From a virus: a stretch of DNA of 44,417 nt. The notes under the pieces are model-generated. The model did no database searches and was not told the DNA's origin. It was given only the letters and a program-made list of their open reading frames with translations. Below are positions 7,731-15,487 of this stretch, one piece after another (the stretch's first letter is position 1; every line of letters starts with the position of its first letter). Where the stretch lies: the IMG/VR virus record IMGVR_UViG_3300042374_000171, positions 1 to 44,417 of that record. One strand, 5' to 3'. Made by a program: the position numbers and the translations under genes.

Positions 7731-7759
7731 ATAGTATCAAAAAAATATTGACTTGTCAA
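7731..7759 (-). promoter_or_regulatory. Leftward promoter of the divergent pair
   Basis: On the minus strand TTGACA (7759..7754), 17 bases, TACTAT (7736..7731), then 8 bases to the ATG at 7722. Its -35 box abuts that of the rightward promoter. Confidence 0.7.
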
Positions 7760-7761
7760 TA
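7746..7761. promoter_or_regulatory. Operator-like palindrome between divergent -35 boxes
   Basis: TATTGAC-TT-GTCAATA is a 16-bp dyad that contains both -35 boxes. A protein bound here would block both promoters; the adjacent HTH protein is the obvious candidate. Confidence 0.6.
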
Positions 7762-7776
7762 GTCTTGGTTTATTTT
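7748..7776 (+). promoter_or_regulatory. Rightward promoter of the divergent pair
   Basis: TTGACT (7748-7753), 17 bases, TATTTT (7771-7776), then 8 bases to the second ATG at 7785 of the HTH gene. Upstream agtatcaaaaaaat is shared with the promoter at 41415. Confidence 0.65.
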
Positions 7777-7778
7777 TC

Positions 7779-8192
7779 ATGGAAATGAAACATCCATTAG
7801 AAGCGGCCTATGATACTTGCATGAGTGCTTACGAGCAATCACGCACAGTTCGTTCTCTTGGACGCAAGACTTTCGCAAACCAACTTCGTGAGACACGGAG
7901 AGCATTGAAATTGACTGTCAGAGAACTTGGAGATAAGATCGGCGTGACTGGTTCTTTAATCAACCAGATTGAAGTGAACTCCAAAAGTATTTTAAAGAAA
8001 GAACAAGTAGATAAGGTCATCGAATTATGCACGTCTTCCTTGAAGCCGAAGAGGGCTTATACGTTCTCAAAGTCAGTCCCTACGCAGCAGGACGACCAAC
8101 TGCCATGCATGAGCGAGGAAAACCATTCCCTGCCAGCTACAGAACAGAATACAAAGAGTTGGAGTTGGCCGCCATCGGACTTCAAGAGCTAA
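7779..8192 (+). CDS. XRE-family HTH regulator
   Basis: 137 residues in the open frame. A lambda-repressor-type HTH lies at about residues 30-70 (FANQLRETRRALKLTVRELGDKIGVTGSLINQIE). The part beyond about residue 88 is Ser/Pro/Gln-rich, overlaps ORF 8027-8269 in another frame and looks less protein-like. The -10 box is only 2 bases before the first ATG, so the ATG at 7785 (MKHPLEAAYD) is the more likely start. By position it is the candidate regulator of the divergent promoters and possibly of the palindrome family; this is inference. Confidence 0.75.
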   Translation: MEMKHPLEAAYDTCMSAYEQSRTVRSLGRKTFANQLRETRRALKLTVRELGDKIGVTGSLINQIEVNSKSILKKEQVDKVIELCTSSLKPKRAYTFSKSVPTQQDDQLPCMSEENHSLPATEQNTKSWSWPPSDFKS

Positions 8193-8269
8193 CTAAATAC
8201 TATAAATGCTACGAAGAAAAACGCCACTTAAAGCCAAAACGGGGTTCAAAAAACGAAGCGGGAAGTTAA
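8027..8269 (+). CDS. Small protein overlapping the HTH gene
   Basis: 80 residues (MHVFLEAEEGLYVLKVSPYA onwards). It overlaps the HTH gene by 166 bases in the -1 frame and the HNH gene by 64 bases. Its composition is more protein-like than the overlapping HTH tail. A stop at 8012 in this frame limits any frameshift fusion to the bases after it, and I see no slippery heptamer there. It is either a separate overlapping gene or the result of a past frameshift. No family recognised. Confidence 0.45.
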   Translation: MHVFLEAEEGLYVLKVSPYAAGRPTAMHERGKPFPASYRTEYKELELAAIGLQELTKYYKCYEEKRHLKPKRGSKNEAGS

Positions 8270-8523
8270 AAGCTGTATCAGATTCTCGCAAGATTAAGAA
8301 CAAAGAATATAGTGAAGTCAGAAAGAACTACCTCGAAAAAATTCAAGGCAAGTGTGAGGTGTGCGGGGGGGAAGCCGCAGACATACATCACAAAAGTAAA
8401 AGAGGAAAGAACCTATCTGTGCCATCTACTTTCTTGGCTGTTTGTCGCCCGTGTCATACCCTAATCCACGACAACCCTGCATGGGCCAGAGAGAACAATT
8501 ATCTAATTTATGAATACAAATAA
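8206..8523 (+). CDS. HNH endonuclease
   Basis: 105 residues with a basic N-terminus (MLRRKTPLKAKTGFKKR) and a compact HNH core: CEVCGGEAADIHHKSKRG, then CRPCHTLIHDNP. The pattern C-x2-C, HH, C-x2-C-H matches small phage HNH nucleases, which often lie beside terminase genes. It may assist packaging or be a homing enzyme. The next gene, overlapping its end, carries a copied fragment of terminase, which favours a mobile history. Confidence 0.82.
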   Translation: MLRRKTPLKAKTGFKKRSGKLKAVSDSRKIKNKEYSEVRKNYLEKIQGKCEVCGGEAADIHHKSKRGKNLSVPSTFLAVCRPCHTLIHDNPAWARENNYLIYEYK

Positions 8524-8779
8524 TATGGAGTATACGCGTAACGCTATTGGTTGGTGGCCTAAAACAACATTTGAATCCCGCATTATCTGCGAGGGAACTG
8601 AAGTAACAAATACACCGGAGAAGATTCTTTTTCGTCAGAAGTTCAACCAATGTTGGGTAAGGAAAAGCGATATTCGACTTAAAGAAACACTTGGTTTCCT
8701 TGACGGCGAGAAAATGATTCGTATTGTAGTTCCAGAAGAAGTAGCGAATACCTTGGAACTTGAAGGAATTTTAGATTGA
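8510..8779 (+). CDS. Chimeric small protein with terminase-derived segment
   Basis: 89 residues. Residues 7-21 (EYTRNAIGWWPKTTF) match residues 329-343 of the large terminase encoded on the other strand (DYVRNAIGWWPKSGF). The DNA contains 23 identical bases (8537-8559 against the complement of 9963-9985). Weaker similarity may continue for about 20 residues. The remainder (FRQKFNQCWVRKSDIRLKETL, IRIVVPEEVANTLELEGIL) is not terminase. It could be a relic or a new gene built on a duplicated fragment. Confidence 0.6.
   Translation: MNTNNMEYTRNAIGWWPKTTFESRIICEGTEVTNTPEKILFRQKFNQCWVRKSDIRLKETLGFLDGEKMIRIVVPEEVANTLELEGILD
8537..8559 (+). repeat. 23-bp inverted copy of a terminase gene segment
   Basis: These 23 bases are identical to the reverse complement of 9963-9985 within the large terminase gene. 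They lie at the 5' end of gene 8510-8779, next to an HNH gene. Confidence 0.85.
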
Positions 8780-8793
8780 TCTTTTACATTTTA

Positions 8794-8888
8794 GCTGGTT
8801 GAGGGAAATGGGAGTCGTCTCTTGTCCTGTAAGCGTAGATTATACCCTGCTTTGTGGGGAAGCGCAACAAAGGCTTACCTCAATTGGC
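8794..8888 (+). ncRNA. Candidate structured RNA in the 8780-9015 gap
   Basis: This gene-free stretch folds into a compact element. P1 pairs 8794-8804 (GCTGGTTGAGG) with 8878-8888 (CCTCAATTGGC): 11 bp including three G-U pairs. P2 pairs 8830-8834 with 8873-8877 (TAAGC/GCTTA), directly stacked on P1. P3 pairs 8850-8855 with 8867-8872 (CTTTGT/ACAAAG), directly stacked on P2. A small GAG-TCGT-CTC hairpin may form between P1 and P2. The 3' side continues into a U-rich run. I do not recognise it as a known RNA family, and strand is by convention only. Confidence 0.4.
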
Positions 8889-8925
8889 TTTATTTATATG
8901 GTCGGCGGCTGAGAATCATGCGTAA

Positions 8926-8977
8926 GGTTAATACTCTTAAGTTAATCTCTGAGTGATTCAATAATGCTGAGTTAACC
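8926..8977 (+). other. Second potential hairpin region before the terminase gene end
   Basis: GGTTAA at 8926-8931 can pair with TTAACC at 8972-8977, with an inner ACTC/GAGT pairing (8933-8936 with 8951-8954). An alternative GAATCA/TGATTC pairing (8913-8918 with 8954-8959) competes. No reading frame of note occurs between 8780 and 9015. Confidence 0.25.
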
Positions 8978-9015
8978 CGGCCTTCCTTTTTACTGGGAAG
9001 CATGGAGTCATGTAG

Positions 9016-9138
9016 CTAACTACGAGCTTTGAAGTAGTCTTGTTTGAGTGGCAAAAAGAGCCAAACGGCAATACATGGGGCCGTCACCGAAACCATGACC
9101 AAGAGTAACGTCTTGGCCCAGTATTTACCAATCTCCAT
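9016..9138 (-). CDS. Small single-span membrane protein after terminase
   Basis: The frame is open from 9252, but the ATG at 9138 within the last codons of the terminase gene gives 40 residues beginning MEIGKYWAKTLLLVMV. A hydrophobic segment (about residues 9-29) is followed by a charged tail (KQDYFKARS). It overlaps the terminase gene by 14 bases. It could be a holin or other small membrane protein; the main lysis genes are elsewhere (20638-22232). Confidence 0.5.
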   Translation of the reverse strand: MEIGKYWAKTLLLVMVSVTAPCIAVWLFLPLKQDYFKARS

Positions 9139-10978
9139 TATCGTCTGACGAGTAAGCATCGTCATCAGAGAATGATTCGACGGGCTTTTCATCCCGCGCC
9201 CAGAATCGGTTAGTTGGAACTGGTTTATCGTTTCCGATAAAAACAAGTCCATTGCGCCGCGCCATTTCGAGGCAATATATTAGGCTGTCCGAAATGTCTG
9301 GAGAGTAACCAGTTCTTCCCTTAAGCTCATCTTTAGTCTCAATGGAAATCTTCTTAGACTTGATCGTGTATCGGCGCAAGCAAAGTTCCCGCGCCAAATC
9401 CGAAGCAGGATCTATGCCAAAAAGAACGCGGCTCTTAAAGGCGTGATAGGCTGAGTAGTAGAATTCACTGACCAATCTATCATAAACATCCTTACACGGG
9501 CGTTTATCTACATCTGCCGCGATCCGGTCAGTAGGTTTACCCATAGATGAGATAAGAGCGATAGCGACTCCAGAAGCGTCAAAGCGTAGCCACTCACGAA
9601 TAATAGCTTGCCCGACTCGACCGCCATCACCGGACACGTCCATACCGAATTTAGATGGTTGGACACCAGCGGCTCGACATAAAGAAACAACTTCAGTGGC
9701 AAGTTGGATTTCAAACTCAGCAGCGGCATTAGCGGATAGCTGGATTACCTTCTGACTTTCCAACCACATTACACGATTGCGAGTGCCACGGACAAAGCCA
9801 AGTTTAGCGATAGTCAGAACGCATCGGTCGCCTCCGACTGTAAATGCGGTATCGAAGCCAGCTATCTTAGTAAACCCTTCGGAATCCCAAAGTGGTTCTT
9901 CGTTGGTATCAGCGTTACGGATGAGATCGGCGGTTATGATTGTCTGAGCGAATCCAGACTTCGGCCACCAACCAATAGCGTTACGAACATAGTCAATGGC
10001 ATTCTCGTCTCCGTAACATTGTTTGAGCATAATTTCCTGTTTCTTACGATCCATGAGGAACGGGAACGGGGATGGTTCGTTAGCAGGCGCGGCAAAGTTG
10101 GGCGAGCGCATACCATTGTAGAACAAGCAAACCCCAGTTCCGGTTTCCCACTTATCCATATCTGGAGAAACAGAATCGAAGTTGGATTGATCTTTAGGCA
10201 TAGCCCAACGGGTGTGAGGATTGTCCCCAGCGGACGGGTTTCCGATACCGATAAAAGTTACATCGTTGTTTGCTGATAAGTTTACTTTAGCGGTAATCGC
10301 GCCTAGTTCCATTTCGGGCAACTCATCCAAAGCAAGACGAACTCGATCATTCTTACGACCACGGGTGGTATCAATAGCTTTCTGGCCCTCGTTACCTGAT
10401 TGAAACGCTAAGGCTTTGATAGCATTTCGATAGTCCTTATCTTCATCGTTGGTCGCGCCACCCCATACGATCATGTGACGATAGTCGATAAGTTTACCTA
10501 TCTGGACACGGGCGCACTTGTATAGCTTGGAGATGATACCCCAGATACGATCTTCGGATGCACCGAGAGTAGTAGTGGCCACCCAAGAAGAAGTGCAATG
10601 CGGAGCAGAACACCAATCTAAATAAACCCAAAGCCCTACTGGGAATGATTTGCCTGCTGATGCGCATCCAGCTAAACAGATGTCAGTATTGGAACACAAC
10701 TCATCCAGCGTCCTAAGTAATTGGGTATTTGTATATCCTCTATTGTAAATAGAAACTTCAGTCGGCCATTGAAGTTTAACAGCATTAAGAAAATGTTCAG
10801 ATGGAGATAGTAATTTAAAATCAGAAAGGTTTATTTTCTGTTTGTTGCAGTAGTCTTTTCCGTATTCACCTCGACTTATAGCGTAGCAGTATAACTCAAT
10901 ACCAAGGTCATCCATGTTTTCTGGGAATTGAATTCCGTAACGACGAATACCTTTGTTTGAAGAAAAAACTCTTGACAT
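9125..10978 (-). CDS. terL: Terminase large subunit
   Basis: 617 residues. The ATPase half has Walker A GCASAGKS (104-111) and Walker B LALDE (215-219) with the catalytic Glu. The C-terminal RNase H-like nuclease half has acidic residues in AGFDTAF (D376), GMDVSGDGG (D447) and SPDISDSL near residue 565. It cuts concatemers and pumps DNA into the capsid through the portal. It is on the minus strand, opposite to portal and capsid genes, which is unusual. Copy 5 of the dispersed palindrome lies in its 3' part (FIGNDKP). No small subunit was recognised. Confidence 0.92.
   Translation of the reverse strand: MSRVFSSNKGIRRYGIQFPENMDDLGIELYCYAISRGEYGKDYCNKQKINLSDFKLLSPSEHFLNAVKLQWPTEVSIYNRGYTNTQLLRTLDELCSNTDICLAGCASAGKSFPVGLWVYLDWCSAPHCTSSWVATTTLGASEDRIWGIISKLYKCARVQIGKLIDYRHMIVWGGATNDEDKDYRNAIKALAFQSGNEGQKAIDTTRGRKNDRVRLALDELPEMELGAITAKVNLSANNDVTFIGIGNPSAGDNPHTRWAMPKDQSNFDSVSPDMDKWETGTGVCLFYNGMRSPNFAAPANEPSPFPFLMDRKKQEIMLKQCYGDENAIDYVRNAIGWWPKSGFAQTIITADLIRNADTNEEPLWDSEGFTKIAGFDTAFTVGGDRCVLTIAKLGFVRGTRNRVMWLESQKVIQLSANAAAEFEIQLATEVVSLCRAAGVQPSKFGMDVSGDGGRVGQAIIREWLRFDASGVAIALISSMGKPTDRIAADVDKRPCKDVYDRLVSEFYYSAYHAFKSRVLFGIDPASDLARELCLRRYTIKSKKISIETKDELKGRTGYSPDISDSLIYCLEMARRNGLVFIGNDKPVPTNRFWARDEKPVESFSDDDAYSSDDNGDW
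9226..9239 (-). repeat. Dispersed 14-bp palindrome, copy 5
   Basis: Sense TATCG-GAAA-CGATA in the terminase gene (IGND). Pairing extends to TTTATCG/CGATAAA. Confidence 0.9.
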
Positions 10979-10999
10979 ATCAATAAGAAAATATATTTT
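10972..10999 (+). promoter_or_regulatory. Rightward promoter before 11003-11392
   Basis: TTGACA (10972-10977), 16 bases, TATTTT (10994-10999). It overlaps the start codon of the terminase gene on the other strand. The first ATG is 3 bases past the -10 box and the second 15 bases past it. Confidence 0.5.
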
Positions 11000-11002
11000 T
11001 GG

Positions 11003-11392
11003 ATGAAAGGCAAGATGAAACTGAAAAACAAAAATCTAGCACCAGTCGGGGGCTGGTATTTCCGCTATGAGATTAAGCGTGATAAGCTGACCTTTCCCGC
11101 GATTGTTTACGGAAGCACATGGAGTAGCTTGATGCAGAACATCCAGAAAGACTACCGCTCCAACGGCGTTGAGCTTCCAAGTAACATCGAGCAAATGGTA
11201 GAAGATCAAACCTGCCAGCGTCAACCAAGTGATCGGTGCTGGTATAGCGATGGACTTGGAGATAAGATTGCACAAGCCATTCATACAGTAGCAGCGGTTA
11301 CTGACAAGGTTTTGGGAACTAAACTTGAGCATAAGGCTCGCGGGTGTAGTTCATGTAACAAACGAAGAAACGTCTTGAATTCACTATCGTAA
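11003..11392 (+). CDS. Small protein upstream of portal, unknown function
   Basis: 129 residues from the first ATG; a second ATG at 11015 (MKLKNKNLAP) fits better with the -10 box at 10994-10999. The C-terminus ends in a basic CSSCNKRR motif that may bind metal. The stop codon is inside copy 6 of the dispersed palindrome, followed 13 bases later by the portal start. A packaging or head-assembly role (for example small terminase) is possible by position, but no HTH or known motif is visible. Confidence 0.6.
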   Translation: MKGKMKLKNKNLAPVGGWYFRYEIKRDKLTFPAIVYGSTWSSLMQNIQKDYRSNGVELPSNIEQMVEDQTCQRQPSDRCWYSDGLGDKIAQAIHTVAAVTDKVLGTKLEHKARGCSSCNKRRNVLNSLS

Positions 11393-11398
11393 CCGATA
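11385..11398 (+). repeat. Dispersed 14-bp palindrome, copy 6
   Basis: TATCG-TAAC-CGATA. The central TAA is the stop of 11003-11392; the portal ATG follows 13 bases later. Confidence 0.9.
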
Positions 11399-11411
11399 AA
11401 TATAAAATCCT

Positions 11412-13895
11412 ATGCTCTCAATCGGAAATGATAATTTTTCTTTAGCCACTCTTGATGAGAATGGCAAGCCACCAGAAACACGAATCTCCAACGCCTCGCA
11501 TTGTTGGAATATAGCTAACAATCTTAGGTTGGCTAATATCGGCAGGGAAAATAAAAGAATTAGGATTTACAAAGCCTATAAATCCTTCCCGCCCACAGGT
11601 TACAGCAAACTTGCTGAGAAGCGTTTGCCTTGGCAATCTGACGTAAACTACGGACAACTTAGTTTTATTGTAGATAACCAAAAGTCCAGCTACTACGATG
11701 TCATTACTGAGCGTCAGGCTTGTTGCACAATCAAGACTAAGTATGGAAATGAGAAAGAACGCCTTGTTAATACTGAGAACATCACCACTGCATTTGACCA
11801 AGCAATCAGAGAATGGCCGGGGTATCTCTACAACGCAGAGCAAGACTTGGAAGAAATGTTGCTCTATGGAAAAGGAATCGGAATGTGGGACTCTCCTTTG
11901 GGATGGATGCCAGAACACGTTTACCTTTCCGACCTCCTTTTCCCAGATGATATTCGGATCGACTTTTCCAACCTAGAAGAGTTTGTTAGGCGTGTTCGAT
12001 TGACTCCATACGAACTCTACAAGAAGATCGAGAACCGCGCTGCGGCTGAAGCAATGGGATGGAATGTGGACGCAGCAATTGATGCTATCCGATTCCACCG
12101 CGCATTCAGTAACAACCGCAAAACCCGTGAAGATTTCTTCCGCACAATCAGCGAGTCAGGGTTTAACTGGTCACTATCGGTGAATCAAAAGATTGACCTC
12201 TACGAAGTTTACTGGAGGGAGTTTGACGGCACAATTTCCAAAGCAATCATCCTCCAAGACTACCAGCCGATTTCGGACTACATCAACTCCAACATCAAAG
12301 GAGCAGGGAAGATCAGCGATGATGATGTCAGAAGCCAGCATGGGTTTATGATGCTGAAGATTGGACTCTACAAATCATGGGACGAGATTCTGTATATGCT
12401 TACTGATTCGGTGGGCAGCGGACTCTTCCAAGACATCAAGAGCCAAGCGGAGTCGGCGTTTGTTGCCTGCCGTCAGTATGACTTCACGATGAACTCATTG
12501 GTTGATGCTGTGCGCCTCAACTCCATGTTGATGATTGAGGGTCAAGGGCCAGATTCAACGAAGATGTTGAAGCAGATGGAATGGTTGCCAATCAGCGTAA
12601 TGCCAGATGGTGCTAAATTTATTCAGAACCGCTTCCAACTCCCTGTAGCAGAAAGCATGAGCTTCATGCAATTCTTCATGGGAGATATGTATAGGGGCAT
12701 GGGGCAGTATCGTATCAACGCGCCTACTAACAGCGGTGGCCAGCGCACGAAAGGCGAAGCAGAATTGGATGCGGCTGAGTCGGCTAAACTATCTGGAACT
12801 CAGATCCGCCGATTCAACGAGTGTCAGACCCTCTACTTCAAACAACTCTACAAGCGATTCGTAAACGCGAAATCTAGCGATGATGGGTATGAGTTTGTTA
12901 AGAAGTTCTATGAGATTCTTGAAGAGCTTGGCACTCCGAAAGAAGCTGCTGCTTGGAAGAACATCACCAGCATCCGTTCTAATCTAATCAACGGAGCCGG
13001 TAGCCCGTCATTCAAACTCATCACAGCAGAGAAGCTATTGAACATCACAGCAATCACTCCAGCTAACGAAGGACAAGAGAATGCCGTTAAAGACGCAATC
13101 GCGGCACTATCAGGGCGAGACAACGTAGCTCGTTATCGGAATATCAAGCCAAGCAAGATTGACGATACTGCTCGTATCATTGGATTTGAAAACGCTGGCA
13201 TGACTGATGCGTTTGTCAATCCTGCTAACTTCCCTGTGTTCCCAACTGATCCACATATCGAACACGCAGTTGGTCACTTGCAGGATCTGATGATGCAGTT
13301 GCAGATGATCCTGCAATCTGTGCAGCAAGGTCAACCAGAGCTTGCAGAGCTTTCCAAGGCAGTTCGCTCAATTAAATTCAAAGGTGGTCACATCATGGCT
13401 CACGTTGAGTATATCAGCAAAGACCCATCCAAACAGGACTTCTTGAAACAATTCATGCAAGGAATGAACGAAGCTCAGAAGATGGCTGATGAACTCCAGC
13501 AAATTTACGTCCAGATGGCTGAAGCCGAAGCTCAGAAGCAAGGTCAACCTAACTCCGAGGAAGACATCAAACTTCAATACCTCGCTGCTAAGTCTGGTAT
13601 CGAAATCGACACCAAAAAGAAACTCGCTGATATTTCGGTGGGCAAGGCTTCTATCAGCCACGCTCAACGCACTGAGCAGCGTAAAGAACAAGGCATTACC
13701 CAACTCGCGCTTCAGAAGGCTAAAGCTCGCGCTGAGATTCAGAAAGAGAAGGCCAAGCAAGCAGCAATGCAAAGCAAGCAGGCTCCAGAGATGGAAGAAG
13801 AAGAGCCGGAGGAAATGGAGGAAGAGGAAACCGAAGAGGTTGAGACTCCAGAAGAAACTGAAGAAGTGGAAAACAATATCACACCAATGCAATGA
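11412..13895 (+). CDS. Portal protein
   Basis: 827 residues, within the range of large podovirus-type portals. The first part (WQSDVNYGQLSFIVDNQKSSYYDVI; LEEMLLYGKGIGMWD) has the pattern of portal core domains. The later part is helical (QDLMMQLQMILQSVQQG and a long Lys/Glu/Gln coiled segment from about residue 730), ending in an acidic tail (EEEEPEEMEEEETEE). It forms the dodecameric DNA channel at one capsid vertex. Assignment rests on pattern, size and position before scaffold and capsid genes. Confidence 0.8.
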   Translation: MLSIGNDNFSLATLDENGKPPETRISNASHCWNIANNLRLANIGRENKRIRIYKAYKSFPPTGYSKLAEKRLPWQSDVNYGQLSFIVDNQKSSYYDVITERQACCTIKTKYGNEKERLVNTENITTAFDQAIREWPGYLYNAEQDLEEMLLYGKGIGMWDSPLGWMPEHVYLSDLLFPDDIRIDFSNLEEFVRRVRLTPYELYKKIENRAAAEAMGWNVDAAIDAIRFHRAFSNNRKTREDFFRTISESGFNWSLSVNQKIDLYEVYWREFDGTISKAIILQDYQPISDYINSNIKGAGKISDDDVRSQHGFMMLKIGLYKSWDEILYMLTDSVGSGLFQDIKSQAESAFVACRQYDFTMNSLVDAVRLNSMLMIEGQGPDSTKMLKQMEWLPISVMPDGAKFIQNRFQLPVAESMSFMQFFMGDMYRGMGQYRINAPTNSGGQRTKGEAELDAAESAKLSGTQIRRFNECQTLYFKQLYKRFVNAKSSDDGYEFVKKFYEILEELGTPKEAAAWKNITSIRSNLINGAGSPSFKLITAEKLLNITAITPANEGQENAVKDAIAALSGRDNVARYRNIKPSKIDDTARIIGFENAGMTDAFVNPANFPVFPTDPHIEHAVGHLQDLMMQLQMILQSVQQGQPELAELSKAVRSIKFKGGHIMAHVEYISKDPSKQDFLKQFMQGMNEAQKMADELQQIYVQMAEAEAQKQGQPNSEEDIKLQYLAAKSGIEIDTKKKLADISVGKASISHAQRTEQRKEQGITQLALQKAKARAEIQKEKAKQAAMQSKQAPEMEEEEPEEMEEEETEEVETPEETEEVENNITPMQ

Positions 13896-14137
13896 CAACC
13901 GAAAAAGTAAAATCCCTATGTGCAGCAATAACCTCACACGAAGATTGGAACAAACTACAGGCTTACTTGTTGCTTAATGTAAACCCGCCCGAAGGAGTAA
14001 CCACGCTTATCCATGCAATCAAAACTATTGAAGCTATTGGAACTGAAGAGCAAGGAGCATTCAAAAAAACAAAAGCTACTCGAAAGCATGAAGAACCGAC
14101 AGGCAACACGATTGACCCAGACCTTGACGAAATCTAA
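13892..14137 (+). CDS. Small protein between portal and scaffold
   Basis: 81 residues, beginning MTTEKVKSLCAAITSHEDW. It starts in the portal stop (ATGA overlap) and ends three bases before the scaffold gene. It is probably helical with a charged C-terminus. No family recognised; a head-morphogenesis role is inferred from position. Confidence 0.65.
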   Translation: MTTEKVKSLCAAITSHEDWNKLQAYLLLNVNPPEGVTTLIHAIKTIEAIGTEEQGAFKKTKATRKHEEPTGNTIDPDLDEI

Positions 14138-14140
14138 TTT

Positions 14141-15424
14141 ATGGACACCAACGACACAGCAAACGTAATCAAAGAACTGCAAGCCAAACCTCAAGTTCCG
14201 ATTAAAGGCAACACATCTGACTTCCTTAAAAAGTTCAGCAAACAACAAGCCGACGAGGGCAAGCCAAGTGCTACCAATGTTGGTGATCCTAACCTTGGAA
14301 TACCAAAATACAATGAAGAAGAACCAGAAGAACCAGTGGCGGGAGTTACCGAAGCTGAAATCACATCTGACCGAACAGGAAAGAAAAAAGGCTTTGTTGA
14401 GCGACAAATCGAAGAAAACCGAAAGCTCAAAGAAGAGTTGGAGAAATACAAGAAAGACGAAATTCCCAAGTTTGAAACCAAAATCCAAGAGCTTGAGCGA
14501 ATGGTCTCAGAGTCAACATCGACTAAGGAAGCCAACCACTACCAAGAACAACTCAACAAAGCGAACCAAGAGAAGTTGGACATTGAGCAACAACTATCAG
14601 AGCAGATCAAAGACCTTCGGGGTAAACTGGACTTCCATGACATCACAAGTAATCCAGATTTCAAAAAGACTTACCTCGATCCTGTCAACAGCACTTACTA
14701 TACTGCGCGACAGTTTGTTGAAAATGACGCAAATGTTCTTAGGGAATTTAACAATGCTGTCAACGCAAACGCCGCCATCTTCCGCGCCACGACCGAAGAG
14801 GAAGTTGTTTCGGCAAAGCAAGCAAGAAAAGAAGCATTAAAAGAAATTGAGCCTTACTTATCTGATTTTGAAAAGTATCAATTTGTTGAACAATGGAATA
14901 AGTTTGTAAATTCAACTGAAAAGCATCACGCAGCCCTTGTCAACTTTGAAGAAACCAAGCAGAATATCCTTCAAACCGCTAAACAAAAAGAACAAGAAGG
15001 CAGAAACAAGTATCTAAATCAATGGCGTGAAGGATACAAGAACACTCAGCAGGAGATTGACAAGGCTACTGAAATCCCAGATACGATTGCTGACTACATG
15101 AAGGAGAAGGGAATCAAGTATGACATTTCCCGTGATGAAGCTATTGCGTTGGCTGCTACACAGCAAACCAACGAACAGGCATCGGTTGAGGACATGAACC
15201 GCCTGATCCACCAAGGTCGTGCATACCAGAAGATCCAAGCACAACTAAAGGCATACCAAGAGATGGTCAAAGAGAAAGACGATTACATCGCTCAACTCAA
15301 AGGCTCGTCGCGTATTTCTTCATCGCCAAGTGCATCAGATTCCCAGAAACCAAGAATGAGTATTAGTGAGGGACTTGCCAGTAAATTGGCTAGGTTCTCT
15401 CCACAAGGTAGGGCGACCGCATAA
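14141..15424 (+). CDS. Scaffold / head assembly protein
   Basis: 427 residues, strongly charged and predicted coiled coil, for example ENRKLKEELEKYKKDE and EQLNKANQEKLDIEQQLSEQ at about residues 88-165. The C-terminus is Ser-rich then basic (SRISSSPSASDSQK, LASKLARFS), typical of scaffolds that touch the capsid protein. It lies between portal and major capsid genes, the usual scaffold position. A terminator hairpin follows at 15449. The start has the SD-less context taatttATG. Confidence 0.75.
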   Translation: MDTNDTANVIKELQAKPQVPIKGNTSDFLKKFSKQQADEGKPSATNVGDPNLGIPKYNEEEPEEPVAGVTEAEITSDRTGKKKGFVERQIEENRKLKEELEKYKKDEIPKFETKIQELERMVSESTSTKEANHYQEQLNKANQEKLDIEQQLSEQIKDLRGKLDFHDITSNPDFKKTYLDPVNSTYYTARQFVENDANVLREFNNAVNANAAIFRATTEEEVVSAKQARKEALKEIEPYLSDFEKYQFVEQWNKFVNSTEKHHAALVNFEETKQNILQTAKQKEQEGRNKYLNQWREGYKNTQQEIDKATEIPDTIADYMKEKGIKYDISRDEAIALAATQQTNEQASVEDMNRLIHQGRAYQKIQAQLKAYQEMVKEKDDYIAQLKGSSRISSSPSASDSQKPRMSISEGLASKLARFSPQGRATA

Positions 15425-15448
15425 GCTCGACATTCTTGTTAGCTGGAA

Positions 15449-15487
15449 GGGGGGTAAGGTAAAACTTACTCCCCTTTTCATTTTTTT
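15449..15487 (+). terminator. Rho-independent terminator after scaffold gene
   Basis: A 10-bp stem (GGGGGGTAAG with CTTACTCCCC, one G-U pair) around the loop GTAAAA is followed by TTTTCATTTTTTT. It separates the scaffold and capsid transcripts and may set their ratio. Confidence 0.8.

Noticed and set aside
7779-8192. Lysogeny module
   Set aside because: An HTH gene and a divergent switch exist, but no integrase, excisionase or attachment site is visible in the window.
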